A DNA stretch of 60,677 nt from Penium margaritaceum (GCA_023375785.1 SZWC01001166.1:69740-130416); one strand, 5' to 3'. Positions 22,311-36,100 are shown, counted from the first letter of the stretch. Program-made: numbers and translations. Notes: generated by a model not told the origin, from the letters alone.

Positions 22311-25300
22311 GCAAGTGGGACCCAAGTGGGGCACAAGTGCGGTACAAGTAGGATGCAGGTAGGATGCAAGTGGGATGCAAGTGGGGGCAAATAGGGGGCA
22401 AGTGGGGCGCAAGTGAGACGCACGTAGGGTGCAAGTGGGACGGAAGTGGGGCGCAAGTGGGGTGCAAGTGGGGCACAAGTAGGGCGCAAGTGGGATGCAG
22501 GTGGGGCGCAAGTGGGGTGCAAGTAGGCAAATGGGGCGCAAGAGGGGTACAAATGGGGCGCAAGTGGGGCACAAGTGGGCGTAAGTAGGGCGCAATTGGG
22601 ACGCAAGAGGAACACAAGTGCGGCGCAAGTAGGGTGTAAGTGGGGTGCAAGTAGGGCACAAATTGGGTGCAAATGGGACGCAAGTAGCATGTAAGTGGGG
22701 CGCAATGGGATGCAAGAAGGACGCAATTGGGGTGCAAGTGGGGCGTAAGTGGGGTGCAAGTAGGGTACAAGTGGGGCTCAAGTGGGGTGCAAGTGGGGCG
22801 CAAGTGGGACGCAAGTGGAGTGCAAGTAGAGCACAAGTAGGACGTAAGTAGGGCGCAAGTGGGGTGTACGTGGGACGCCAAACAGGCGCAAGTGGGATGC
22901 AAGTTAGGTGCAAGAAGGACGTAGGTGGGAGGCAAGCGGGGCGCAAGATGGGCGCAAGTGGGGCGCAAGTGGGGTGCAAGTAGGGCACAAGTGGGGTGCA
23001 AGTGGGTGCAAGTAGGGTACAAGTGGGGCGCAAGTGGGGTGCAAGTGGGGTTTAAGTAGGGCGCAAGTGGGACGCAAGTAGGGTGCAAGGGGGGCGCAAA
23101 TGGGGTGCAAGTAGGGCGGAAGTGGGGTGCAAGTGGGGTGCAAGTAGGGCGCACGTGGGGTGCAACTAGAGCGCAAGTGGGGCAAAAGTGGGGCGCGAGT
23201 GGGACGCAAGTGGGGCGCAAGTGGGATGCAAGTGGGGCGCAAGTGGGGCGCAAGAGGGGCGCAAGTGGGGCGCAAGTGGGGTAGAAGTGGGACGCAAGTA
23301 CGGTGCAAGTGGGGCGCAAGTGGGGCGTAGTAAGGGAGCAAGTGGGACGCAAGTAGGGCGCAAGTGGGACACAAGTAGGACGCAAGAGGGACGCACATAG
23401 GGTGCAAGTGGATAAAGTAGTGCGCAAGTGGGGCGCAAGTGAGATGCAAGTGGGGCGCAAGTGGGGCGCAAGAGGGGCGCAAGTGGGGCGCAAGTGGGGT
23501 AGAAGTGGGACGCAAGTACGGTGCAAGTGGGGCGCAAGTGGGGCGTAGTAAGGGAGCAAGTGGGACGCAAGTAGGGCGCAAGTGGGACACAAGTAGGACG
23601 CAAGAGGGACGCACATAGGGTGCAAGTGGATAAAGTAGTGCGCAAGTGGGGCGCAAGTGAGATGCAAGTGGGGCGCAAGTGGGGCGCAAGAGGGGCGCAA
23701 GTGGGGCGCAAGTGGGGTAGAAGTGGGACGCAAGTACGGTGCAAGTGGGGCGCAAGTGGGGCGTAGTAAGGGAGCAAGTGGGACGCAAGTAGGGCGCAAG
23801 TGGGACACAAGTAGGACGCAAGAGGGACGCACATAGGGTGCAAGTGGATAAAGTAGTGCGCAAGTGGGGCGCAAGTGAGATGCAAGTGGGGCGCAAGTGG
23901 GGCGCAAGAGGGGCGCAAGTGGGGCGCAAGTGGGGTAGAAGTGGGACGCAAGTACGGTGCAAGTGGGGCGCAAGTGGGGCGTAGTAAGGGAGCAAGTGGG
24001 ACGCAAGTAGGGCGCAAGTGGGACACAAGTAGGACGCAAGAGGGACGCACATAGGGTGCAAGTGGATAAAGTAGTGCGCAAGTGGGGCGCAAGTGAGATG
24101 CAAGTGGGGCGCAAGTGGGGCGCAAGAGGGGCGCAAGTGGGGCGCAAGTGGGGTAGAAGTGGGACGCAAGTACGGTGCAAGTGGGGCGCAAGTGGGGCGT
24201 AGTAAGGGAGCAAGTGGGACGCAAGTAGGGCGCAAGTGGGACACAAGTAGGACGCAAGAGGGACGCACATAGGGTGCAAGTGGATAAAGTAGTGCGCAAG
24301 TGGGGCGCAAGTGAGATGCAAGTGGGGCGCAAGTGGGGCGCAAGAGGGGCGCAAGTGGGGCGCAAGTGGGGTAGAAGTGGGACGCAAGTACGGTGCAAGT
24401 GGGGCGCAAGTGGGGCGTAGTAAGGGAGCAAGTGGGACGCAAGTAGGGCGCAAGTGGGACACAAGTAGGACGCAAGAGGGACGCACATAGGGTGCAAGTG
24501 GATAAAGTAGTGCGCAAGTGGGGCGCAAGTGAGATGCAAGTGGGGCGCAAGTGGGGCGCAAGAGGGGCGCAAGTGGGGCGCAAGTGGGGTAGAAGTGGGA
24601 CGCAAGTACGGTGCAAGTGGGGCGCAAGTGGGGCGTAGTAAGGGAGCAAGTGGGACGCAAGTAGGGCGCAAGTGGGGCACAAGTGGGACGCATGTGGGAA
24701 GCAAGTGGGGCACAGGTGGGGCGCAAGTGGGGTGCAAGTGGGTTGCAAGTGGGGCGCAAGTAGGGCACAAGTGGGACGCAAGTGGGGTGTAAAGTGGGAT
24801 GCAAGTGGGGCGCAACTGTGCGCAAGTGGGGCACAAGTGGGGTGCAAGTGGGACGCAAGTGGGATGCAAGTAGGGCGCAAGTAGGGCGAAAGTGGGGTAC
24901 AAATGGGACACAAGTGGGGTGCAAGTGGGGTACAGGTGGGGTGCAAGTGGGACACAAATAGGATGCAAGTGGGAAGCAAGGGCCGCAAGTAGGGCACAAG
25001 TGGAGCGCAAGTGAGGCGCATGTAGGGTGCAAGTGGGATGCAAGTGGGGCGCAAGTGGGGTGCAAGTGGGGCACAAGTGGGGCGCAAGTGCGATGCAGGT
25101 GGGGTGCAAGTGGGGTGCAAGTGGGGCGAATGGGACACAAGTGGGGTGCAATAGGGACGCAAGTGGGGCGCAAGTGGGATGCAAGAAGGGCACGAGTGGG
25201 ACGCAAGTATGACACAAGTGGGGTGCAAGTAGGGTGTAAGTTGGGTGCAAGTAGGGCGCAAGTGGGACGCAAGTGGGACGCAAGTAGGGTGCAGGTGGGC

Positions 25301-28300
25301 CACAAGTTGGGTGCAAGAAGGACGCAAGTGGTGGCAAGTGGGGTGTAAGTGGGACACAAGTGGGCCGCAATTGGGGCGCAAGTTGGGCGCAAGTGGGGCG
25401 CAAGTGCGGCGTAAGTGGAGCGCAAGTAGAGAGCAAGTGGGACACAAGGCGGGCGCAAGTGGGGTGCAAGTGGGGCGCAACTAAGGCACTAGTGGGCCAC
25501 AAGTTAGGAGCAAGTAGGGCAGAGGTGGGCCGCAAGTTGGCGCAAGTTGGGCGCAATTGGGGTGCAAGTGGGGCGCAAGTAGGGCACAAGTGGGCGCAAG
25601 TAGACCGCAAGTGGGGCGCACGTAGGACACAAGTGGGGCGCAAGTATGGTGCAAGTGGGGCGCAAGTAGGACGCAAGTGGGACGCAAGTGGCGCGCAAGT
25701 AGGGCGCAAGAGGGGTGCAAGTACGGTACAAGTGGTACGCAAGTGGGTCGCACGTAGGGCGCAAGTGGGGCGCAAGTGGGGTGCAAGTGGGCGCAAGTGG
25801 GGCACAAGTGTGGCTCAAGTTGGGCGCATGTGGGACGCAAGTGGGGCACAACTGGGACACACGTGGGGCACAAGAAGGGCACAAGTAGGTTGAAAATGGA
25901 GCACAAGTGAGGCGGATGTAAGGCACAAGTGGGACGCAAGTGGGGTACAAGTGGGGCGCATGTGGGGTGCAAGTGGGGTACAAATAGGGTGCAAGTGGGG
26001 CGCAAGTAGGGTGCAAGTGGGATGCAAGTGGGGCGCACATAGGGCGCATGTGGGGCACAAGTAGAGCGCAAGTGGGGCGCAAGTGTGGTGCAAGTGGGGC
26101 GCAACTGAAGCCCAAGTGGGGCGCAAGTGGGGCGCAAGTGGGACACAAATGGGGCGCAAGTAGGGTGTAAGTGGGGCACAAGCGAGGTGCAAGGAGGGTG
26201 CAAGAGTGGCACAAGTAGGGCACAAGTAGGACACAAGTGGGATGCTAGTGGGGTGCAAGTGGGGCGCAAATGGGATACAAGCGGGGCGCAAGTGGGGCAC
26301 AAGTACGGCACAAGTGGGGCGCAAGTAAGGCGCAAGTAGGGCGCAAGTGGGGCACAAGTAGGGCGCACATGGGGTGCAAGTGGGGCGCACGTAGGACGCA
26401 AGTATGGCACAAGTATGGAGCAACTCGGTCATAAGTGGGGCGCAAGTAGGATGCAAGTGGGGCACAAGTGTGGCGGCATTAGGACGCAAGTGGGATGCAA
26501 GTAGGACGCAACTGGGACACAAGTGGGGTGCAAGTATGGTGCAAGTGGGGTGCAAGTAGGGTGCAAGTGGGGTGCACGATGGGTGCAAGTGGGGTGCAAG
26601 TCGGGCGCAAGTAGGACGGAAGTAGGGCGCAAGTAGGGCGCAGTTAGGATGCAAGAAGGACGCAACTGGGGCGCATGTGGGGCGCAAGTGGGGCGCAAGT
26701 GGGGCACAAGTGGGACGCAAGTAGGGCGCAAGTGGGGTGCAAGTGGGGCGCAAGTAGGGGGCAATACAGAAGAAAGTAGGGTGCAAGTGGGGCGCAAGTG
26801 GGGTACACGTAGGACGCAAGTGGGGTGCAAATGGGCCGTAAGTGTGGCGCAAGTGAGGTACAAGAAGGACGCAAGTGGGGTGCAAGTGGGGCGCAAGTGG
26901 GGTGCAAGAGGGACGCATATCGGGCGCAAGTTGGACGCAAGTGGTACGCAAGTAGGGCGCAAGTGGGACGCAATGAGGGCGCAAGTGGGGTGTACGTAGG
27001 GTGCAAGTGGGGTGCAAGTGGGGCGCAAGTTGGACGCAAGTAAGGCCTAAGTGGGGCGCAAGTGGGGCGCAACTATGGGGCAAGTGAGGACAAGAGGGGC
27101 GTAAGTGGGACGCAAGTGGTGTGCAAAGAGGGCGCAAGTGGGGTGTAAGTGGGGCGTAAATGGGGTGCAAACGATGCGTAACTGGGGCACAAGTAGGGTG
27201 CAAGTGGAGCGCAAGTAGGGTGCAAGTAGGGCGCAAGTGGGTCGTAAGTAGGACGCAAGTGGGGCGGAAATGGGGCGCACGTAGGGCGCAAGTAGGGCAC
27301 AGGTATGATGCAAGTGGGGCGTAAGTTGGGCGCAAGTAGGACGCAAGTGGGGCGCAAGTGGGGCACAAGTACGGCGTAAGTGGGGCGCAAGTGGGGTGCA
27401 AGTAAGGTGCAACTGGGGTGCAAGTAGGATGCAAGTTGGGTGCAAGTGGGGTGCATGTAGGGCGCAAGTAGGGTGCAAGTGGGGCGCAAGTGGGGTGTAA
27501 ATAGGGTGCAAGTGGGACGGAAGTCGGACGCAAATAGGACACAAGTGGGGAACAAGTTGGGTGCAAGTAGGGCGCAAGTAGGGTGCAAGCTGGGTGCATG
27601 TGGGGTGCAAGTAGGGCGCAAGTGGGGAGAAAGTAGGACAAAAGAAGTGCGCAAGTAGGGTGCAAGTGGGACGAAAGTAGGGCGCAAATGGGGTGCAAGT
27701 AGGACGCAAGTCGGACGCAAGTGGGGTGCACATAAGGCGAAAGTGGGGCACAAGTAGGGTGCAAGTGGGACGCAAGTAGGGCGCAAGTGGGGTACAATTG
27801 GGCCGCAGGTGGGGCGCAAGTGGGGTGCAAGTGGGGCGCAAGTGGAACACAAGTGGGGCGCAATTGGGACGCAAGTAGGTCGCAAGTGGGATGCAAGTGG
27901 GACACACGTAGGGTGTAAGTGGGGCGCACGTAGGGTGCAAGTAGGGCGCAAGTGGGACACAAGTTGGGCGCAAGTGGGTTGCAAGTGGGCCGCAAGTGGG
28001 GTACAAGTGGGGTGCAACTGGCGCGCAAGTGGGGCGCAAGTGGGGTGCAAGTGGGCTGCTAATGGGACGCAAGTGGGACGCAAGTGGGACGCAAGTGGGG
28101 CGCAAGTATGGGGCATGTGGGGGACAAGAGGGGCGCAAGTGGGGCGCAAGTGGGACGCAAGTGGGGCGGAAGCTAGGCGCAGGTGGGGTGCAAGTGGGGC
28201 GGAAGTAGGGCGCAAGTAGGGTACAAGTGGGGCGCAAGTTGGATGCAAGTAGGGCCTAAGTGGTGCTCAAGTGCGGCGCAAGTAGGGTGCGAGTGGGCCG

Positions 28301-29263
28301 CAAGTGGGGCGCAAGCGGGGCACAAGTAGGGCGTAAGTCAGGCACAAGTGGGGCACAAGTGGGGCGCAAGTAGGACGCAAGTGGGCCGCAACTAGGGTGC
28401 ATGTAAGGCGCAAGTGGGGTGCACGTGGGGCGTAAGTAGGACACAAGTGGGGTGCAAGTGGGGCGCACGTAGGGCGGAAGTGGTTCGCAGGTGGGGCACA
28501 GGTGGGGCGGAAGTTGGGTGCAAGTGGGACGCAAGTGGGGCGCAAGTAGGGTGCAAGTAGGTTGCAAGTGGGGTGCAAGTTGGACGCAAGTAGGGCCTAA
28601 GTGGGGCGCAAGTATGGGACAAGTGGGGGACAAGAGGGTTGCAAGTGGGACGCAAGTGGGGCACTAGGGGGCGCAAGTGGGGTGTAAGTGGGGCACAAAT
28701 GGGGTGCAACCGGGGCGCAAATGGGGCACAAGTAAGGCGCAAGTGGAGCGCAAGTGGGACGCAAGTAGGGCGCAAGTGGTAAGCAAGTAGGGCGCAAGTG
28801 GGGTGCAAATGGGGTGCACGTAGGGATCAAGTGGGGCACAAGTACGACGCAATTGCGGCCTAAGTGGGGCGCAAGTAGGACACAAGTGGGTCGCAAGTGG
28901 GGCGCACGTACGGCGTAAGTGGGGCACGAGTGGGGTGCATGTAGGGAGCAAGTCGGGTGCAAGTTGGGCGCAAGTGGAGTGGAATAGGGACGCAAATGGG
29001 AGGCAAGTCGAATGCAAGTAGGCCGCAGGTGGGGAGCAAGTAAGGCGCAAGTAGGGCACAAGTAGAGTGCCAATGGGGCGCAAGTGGGGTGCACGTGGGG
29101 CCCAAGTTGAATGCAAGTGGGACGCAAATGGGGTGCAAGTGGGGCGCATGTGGGGCGCAAGTAGGGTACAAATGAGACGCAAGTGGGGCGCACATAGGGC
29201 GCAAGTGGGTGCAAGTAGGGCGCAAGTGGGGCGCAAGTGGGGCACAAGTGGGGCGCAAGTGGG
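22311..29263 (+). repeat. 11-bp minisatellite array, block D (left of gap)
   Basis: GCAAGTGGGGC copies from the end of element 3 to an assembly gap. It includes the 218-bp higher-order repeat described separately and older, diverged stretches. Confidence 0.97.
23225..24676 (+). repeat. 218-bp higher-order repeat, about 6.7 copies
   Basis: The marker GATAAAGTAG occurs at 23411, 23629, 23847, 24065, 24283 and 24501, exactly 218 bp apart each time, and the sequence between appears identical from copy to copy. The period is 20 units of 11 bp minus 2, so two bases were lost in the founding unit. Near-identity shows recent amplification or gene conversion as a block. Confidence 0.96.
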
Positions 29264-29414
29264 NNNNNNNNNNNNNNNNNNNNNNNNNNNNNNNNNNNNN
29301 NNNNNNNNNNNNNNNNNNNNNNNNNNNNNNNNNNNNNNNNNNNNNNNNNNNNNNNNNNNNNNNNNNNNNNNNNNNNNNNNNNNNNNNNNNNNNNNNNNNN
29401 NNNNNNNNNNNNNN
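29264..29414. other. Assembly gap (151 N)
   Basis: A run of 151 N inside the minisatellite, with the same repeat on both sides. The true gap length is unknown, since tandem repeats collapse in assembly. Confidence 0.99.
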
Positions 29415-29900
29415 GCAAGTGGGGCGCAAGTGGGGCACAAGTGGGGCGCAAGTATGGGGCAAGTTGGGGACAAGAGGGGCGCTAGTGGGGTGCAAGTGGG
29501 GCACAAGTGGGGCGCAAGTAGGGCACAAATGGGGCGCAAGTGGGGTGCAAGTAGGACGCAAGTAGGGTGCAATTGGGGGCGCAAGTTGGATGCAAGTAGG
29601 GCCTAAGTGGTGCGCAAATAGGGCGCAAGTAGGGTGTGAGTCGGACGCAAGTGGGGCACAAGTGGGGCACAAGTAGGACGCAAGTGGGGCGAAACTGGGG
29701 CGCATGTAAGGCGCAAGTGGGGTGCAAGTGGGGCGTAAGTAGGGCGCAAGTGGGGCGCAAGTTGGGCGCAAGTAGGGCGCAAGTGGGGCACAGGTGGGGC
29801 ACAGGTGGGGTGCAAGTGGGGTGCAAGTGGGGTGCAAGTGGGGCGCAAGTAGGGTGCAAGTTGGGTGTAAGTGGGGCGCAAAGTGGAATGAAAGTGGGGC

Positions 29901-30197
29901 GCAAGTGGGGGGCAAGTGGGGCGCAAGTAGGGGGCAAGTGGGGGGCAAGAGGGTTGCAAGTGGGACGCAAGTGGGGGGCAAGTGGGGCGCAAGTAGGGGG
30001 CAAGTGGGGGGCAAGAGGGTTGCAAGTGGGACGCAAGTGGGGGGCAAGTGGGGCGCAAGTAGGGGGCAAGTGGGGGGCAAGAGGGTTGCAAGTGGGACGC
30101 AAGTGGGGGGCAAGTGGGGCGCAAGTAGGGGGCAAGTGGGGGGCAAGAGGGTTGCAAGTGGGACGCAAGTGGGGGGCAAGTGGGGCGCAAGTAGGGC
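29901..30197 (+). repeat. 66-bp higher-order repeat, about 4.5 copies
   Basis: The marker TTGCAAGTGGGAC begins at 29954, 30020, 30086 and 30152, spaced exactly 66 bp (six 11-bp units). Units carry runs of six G (GTGGGGGGC), the most G-rich part of the array. Confidence 0.95.
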
Positions 30198-33100
30198 GCA
30201 AGTGGGGCACAAGTGGGGCGCAACTGGAATGCAGGTGGGGTGCAAGTGGGGTATAAGTGGGGCAAATGGGGCGCAAGAGGGGTGCCAATGGGGCAGAAGT
30301 GGGGCGCAAGTGGGGCACAAGTAGGGCGCAGTTGGGATGCAAGTGGGACACAAGTGGGGTGCAAGTAGGGCGTAAGTGGGGCGCAAGTAGGGCGCAAGTG
30401 GGGCGCAAGTGGGACGCAAGTAACGTGCAAGTTGGGCGCAAGTGGGGTGCAAGAACAACGCAACAAGGGTGCAAGTGGGACGTAAGTGGGGCGAGAGTGG
30501 GGCGCAAGTGGGGCGCAAGTGGGGGGCAAGTGGGGCGCAAGAGGGACGCAAGTGGAGTGCAAGTAGAGCGCAAGTGGAAGGTAAGTACGGTGCAAGAGGG
30601 GTGCAAGTGGAACGCAAGTCAGGCGCAAGTGGGATGCAAGTTAGGCGCAAGTAGGACGCAGGTGGGATGCAAGTGGGGCGCAAGTGGGCGCAAGTAGGGC
30701 GCAGGTCGGGCGCAAGTAGGGCACAAGTGGGGTGCAAGTTGTGCGCAAGTAGGATGCAAGTCGGACGCAAGAAGGGCGAAAGTAGGGCGCAAGTTGGCCG
30801 TACGTAGGGCGCAAGTGGGGTGCAAGTTGGGCGCAACTGAGGCGCAAGTGGGACGCAAGTGGGACTCACATTGGGAGCAAGTGGGGCGCAAGTGGGGCAC
30901 AAGTCAGGCACAAGTGGGGTGCAAGTAGGGCGCAAGTAGGACGCAAGTGGGGCGCATGTGGAGCGCAAGTAGGGCGCAAGTGGGGTACAAGTGGGACGTA
31001 ACTAGGGTGCAACTAAGGCGCAAGTGGGGCGTAAGTAGGGCGCAAGTGGGACGCAAGTAGGGCACAAGTGGGGCGCGAGTGGGGTACACGTAGGGCGCAA
31101 GTGGGGTGCATGTAGGGCGCAAGTCGGGCGCAAGTGGTACGCAACTCGAACGCAAGTGGGGTGCAAGTGGGCCACAAGTGGGGCGCAAGTGGGGTGCAAG
31201 TGGGGCGCAGGTGGGATGCAAGTGGAGGGCAAGTGGGATAAAACTGGGGCGCATGTCGGACGAAAGTAGGGTGCAAGTGGGACGCAAGTAGGATGCAAGT
31301 GGGGCGCACGTAGGGTGCAAGTGGATAAAGTAGGGCGCAAGTGGGGCGTAAGTTGGGTGCAAGTGAGGCGCAAGTGGGGCGCAAGAGGGGTGCAAGTGGG
31401 GCGCAAGAAGGGTGCAAGTGGGGCGCAAGTGGGGCACAAGTGGGGCGCAAGTGGGGCACAAGTGGGACGCATGTGGGAAGCAAGTGGGGCACAGGTGGGG
31501 TGCAAGTGGGGTGCAAGTGGGGTACAAGTAGGGCGCAAGTGGAGCGCAAGTGGGGTGCAAGTGGGGCGCAAGTGGGGCGCAAGTGGGGCACAAGTGGGGC
31601 GCAAGTGGGGCACAAGTGGGACGCATGTGGGAAGCAAGTGGGGCACAGGTGGGGTGCAAGTGGGGTGCAAGTGGGGTACAAGTAGGGCGCAACTAGAGCG
31701 CAAGTGGGGCGCAAGTGGAGCGCAAAGTGGGATGCACGTGGGGAGCAAGTGGGGCACAAATGGGACGCAAGTTGGGCGCAAGTAGGGCGCAAGTGGGACG
31801 CAAGTAGGGTACAAGTGAGGCGCAATTGGGACGCAAGTGGGGTGCAAGTGTGGCGCAAGTAGGATGCAAGTGGGAAGCAAGTGGGGCGCATGTAGGGCAC
31901 AAGTGGGGTGCAAGTGGGGTGCACGTAGGGTGCAAGTGGGACGCAAGTGGGGTGCAAGTGGGGTGCAAGTGGGGCACAAGTGGGCCGCAAGTGAATTGCA
32001 GGTGGGATGCATGTGGGGTCCAAGTGGGGCAAATGGGGCGCAAGTGGGGTGCAAGAGGGACACAAGTGGGGCGCAAGTGGGGCACAAGTGGGCCGCAAGT
32101 GAATTGCAGGTGGGATGCATGTGGGGTCCAAGTGGGGCAAATGGGGCGCAAGTGGGGTGCAAGAGGGACACAAGTGGGGCGCAAGTAGGGTGTAAGTGGG
32201 GTGCAAGTAGGACGCAAGTGGGGCGCAAGTGGGACGCAAGTAGGGTGCATGTAGGGCGCAAGTGGGGTGCAAGAAGGACGCAAGTGGGACGCAAGTGGGG
32301 CGTAAGTGGGACGCAAGTGGGGCGCAAGTGGGGCGCAAGTGGGACGCAAGTAGGGCGCAAGTGGGGCGCAAGTGGAGCGCAAGTAGAGCGCAAGTGGGGC
32401 GTAAGGAGGGCGCAAGTGGGGTGCAAATGGGGTTCAAGTAAGGCGCTAGTGGGACGCAAGTTAGGCGCAAATCAGGTGCACGTGGGGCTCAGGTGGGGCG
32501 CATGTTGGGTGCAACTGGGGCGCAAGTAGGGCACAACTAGGGCGCAAGTGGGGCGCAAGTAGGGCACAAGTGGGTGCAAGTGGGGCGCAAGTGGGACTCA
32601 TGTAGGGCGCAAGTTGGGCGGAAGTAGGGCGCAAGTGGGACGCAAGTGGGACGCAAGTGGGACGCAACTGGCGCGCAAGTTGGGCGCAAGTGGGTGCAAG
32701 TAGAGTACAAATGGGACTCAAGTGGGCCGCACATAAGGCGCCAGTGGGGCGCAAGTGGGGCGCAAGTGGGGTGCAAGTGGGGCTCAAGTTGGGCGCATGT
32801 GGGGCGCAAGTGGGGCACAAGTGGGACACAAGTGGGGTACAAGTAGGGCACAAGTAGGTTGAAAGTGGGGCACAAGTGAGGTGCAAGAAAGGCGCAAGTG
32901 GGACGCAAGTGGGGTGCTAGTAGGGTGTAAGTGAAGTGCAAGTGGGGTGCAAGTGGGGCGCAAGTGGGGCGCACGTAGGGCGCACGTGGGGCGCAAGTAG
33001 GGCGCAAGTGGGGTGCAAGTGTGGTGCAAGTGGGGCGCAAGTGGAGCGCAAGTGGGGCGCAAGTGGGGCGCAAGTGGGGACAAGTGGGATGTAAGTAGGG

Positions 33101-36100
33101 TGTAAGTAGGGCACAAGTGGGGTGAATGAAGGGTGCAGTGTGGCGCAGGTAGCGTACAAGTGGGGTACAAGTGGGACACTAGTGGGGTGCAAGTGGGGCG
33201 TAAATGGGATACAAGCGGGATGCAAGTGGGGCACAAGTAGGGTACAAGTGGGGAGCAAGTGGGGTGCAAGTAGGGCGCAAGTGGGGCACAAGTAGGGCGC
33301 AAGTGGGGTGCAAATGGGGCGCACGTAGGACGCAAGTAGGGCATAAGTACGTCGCAAGTGGGGCGTAAGTGTGGTGCAAGTAGGATGCAAGTCGGGCGCA
33401 AGTGGGGCGGAAGTAGGAAGCAAGTAGGATGCAAGTAGGACGTAAGTGGGATGCAAGTGGGGCACAAGTAGGGTGCAAGTGGGGTGCATGTAGGGTGCAA
33501 GTGGGGGGTGCAAGTGGGACGCATATAGGGCATAAGTAGGACGCAAGTAGGGTGCAAGTGGGGCGCAAGTGCGGCGCAAGTAGGGCGCAGGTGGGGTACA
33601 AGTTGGACGCAAGTAGGGCGGAAGTAGGACGCAAGTAGGGCGCCAGTGGAACGCATGTGGGGTGCATGTAGGGTGCAAGTGGGACACAAGTGGGACGCAA
33701 GTAGGGCGCAAGTGGGGCGCAAGTGGGGTGCAAGTAGGGGGCAAGTGAGAAGCAAGTAGGTTGCAAGTGGGGCGCTAGTGGGGCGCACGTAGGGCGCAAG
33801 TAGGGTGCAAGTAGGGCGCAAGTGGGGCGCAAGTGGGGCGCAAGTGGGGTGCAAGTGGGGTGCGAGTGGGCCGCAAGTGGGGTGCAAGTGGGGTGCAAGA
33901 AGGGCGCAAGTGGGGCGCAAGTGGGGCGCAAGTAGGGCGCAAGTAGGGCGCAAGTGGGGCGCAAGTGGGACGCATGTAGGGGGCAAGTGGGGTGCAAGCA
34001 GGGCGCAAGTGGAGCGCAAGTGGGGCACAAGTGGGGCGCAAGTAGGGCGCAAGTGGGGCGCAAGTGGGGCGCAAGTAGGGCGCAAGTGGGACACAAGTAG
34101 GGCGCAAGTGGGGTGCATGTAGGGGGCAAGTGGATAAAGTAGGGCGCAAGTGGGGCGCAAGTGGGACGCATGTAGGGTGCAAGTGGGGTGCAAGCAGGGC
34201 GCAAGTGGAGCGCAAGTGGGGCACAAGTGGGGCGCAAGTAGGGTGCAAGTGGGGCGCAAGTCGGGCACAAGTAGGGCGCAAGTGGGGCGCATAAGGGGCG
34301 CGCGTAGGACACAGGTGGGGCGCAAGTGGGGCGAATGTGGGCCGCAAGTGCAGCGCAAGTGGGGCGCACGTAGGGCGTAAGTCGGGCGCAAGTAGGACGC
34401 AAGTAGGACGCAAGTGGGACACAAGTGGGGTGCAAATAGGGCGCACGTGGTGCCAATGGGAGTGCACATTGGGTGCAAGTGGGGTGCAAGTGGAGAACAA
34501 GTGGGGCGCAAGTGGCGTGCAAGTGGGGTACAAGTAGGACGCAAGTGAGGTGCAAGTTGGGCGCAAGTGGGGCGCAGGTTGGGTGCAAGTAGGACGCAAG
34601 TGGGGCACAAGTGGGCGCAAGTAGGGTGCACGTTGGGCGCAAGTCGGGTGTTATTAGGACGCAAGTAGGGCGTATTTAGGGTGCAAATGGCGTGTAAGTG
34701 GGCAAAAGAGGGACGCAAATGGGACGCAAGTGGGATGCAAGTGGGGCACAGCTGGGGTTCAAGTGGGGCGCAAGTGGGGCGCAAGTGGGGTGCAAGTGGG
34801 ACGCAAATAGGGCACAAGTGGGGCGCAAGTGGGGCGCGAGTGGGGCGCAAGTAGGGCGCAAGTGGGGCGCATGTGGGGTACAAGTAGGACGCAAATGGGA
34901 CGCAAGTGGGGCGCAGGTGGGGTCCAAGTGGGGTACACGTGGGGCGCAAATGGGGCACAAGTGGGGCAGAAGTGGGACGCAAGTAGGGCGCAAGTGGGGC
35001 GCAAGTGGGGTGCAAGTAGGGTGCAAGTGGGTTGCAAGTTGTGCGCAAGTAGGGCGCAAGTGTGGCGTAAGAAGGGGGAAAGTGGGACACACGTGGGCCG
35101 TACGTAGGGCGCAAGTGGGGCGCAAGTAGGACGCAAGTGGGGCGCAAGTGGGGCGCAAGTGGGATGCACGTGGGCGCAAGTGGGGCTCACGTTGGGAGCA
35201 AGTGGGGCGGAAGTGGGGCACAAGTGGGGCGCAAGAGGGGCGCAAGTAGGGCGCAAGTAGGGTGCAAGTGGGACGCATGTGGGGCTTAACTAGGACGCAA
35301 GTGGGGTACAACTGGGACGCAAGTAGGGTGCAAGTGGGGCACAAGTGGGACGTAAGTAGGACGCAAGTGGGATGAAAGTAGGGTGCAAGTGGGGCGCAAG
35401 TGGGGTGCACGTAGGGCGCAAGGGGGGTGCAAGTAGGGCGCATGTGGGGCGCAAGTAGGACGCAAGTGGGGCACAAGTGGGACACAAGTGGGATGCAAGT
35501 GGGGTGCAAATGGGCCGCAAGTGGGGCGCAAGTGGGGTGCAAGTGGGGCGCAAGTGGGGTGCAAGAGGGGCGTAAGTGGGGTGCAAGTGGGGCACAAGTG
35601 GGACACAAGTGGGATGCAAGTGGGGTGCAAATGGGCCGCAAGTGGGGCGCAAGTGGGGTGCAAGTGGGGCGCAAGTGGGGTGCAAGAGGGGCGTAAGTGG
35701 GGTGCAAGTGGGGCGTACATCGGACGCAAGTAGGACGCAAGAGGGACGCAAGTAGAACGCAAGTGGGGCACACATAGGATGCAAGTGGATAAAGTAGGGC
35801 CCAAGTGGGACGTACGTGGGGCGCAAGTGGGGCGCAAGTGGGACGCAAGTGGGGTACAAGTGGGGCGCAAGAAGGGCGCAAGTGGGGCGCAAGTGGGGTA
35901 CACGTGAGGTGCAAGTGGGGCCCAAGTGGGACGTAAGTGGGAAGCAAGTTGGGCACAGGTGGGGCACATGTGGGGTGCAAGTCGGGTGCAAGCAGGGCGC
36001 AAGTAGGGCACAAGTGGGGTGCAAGTGGGGTACAAAGTGGGGTGGAAGTGGAGCGCAATTGGGCGTAAGTAGGGCACAAGTGGGGTGCAAGTGGGGCGCA

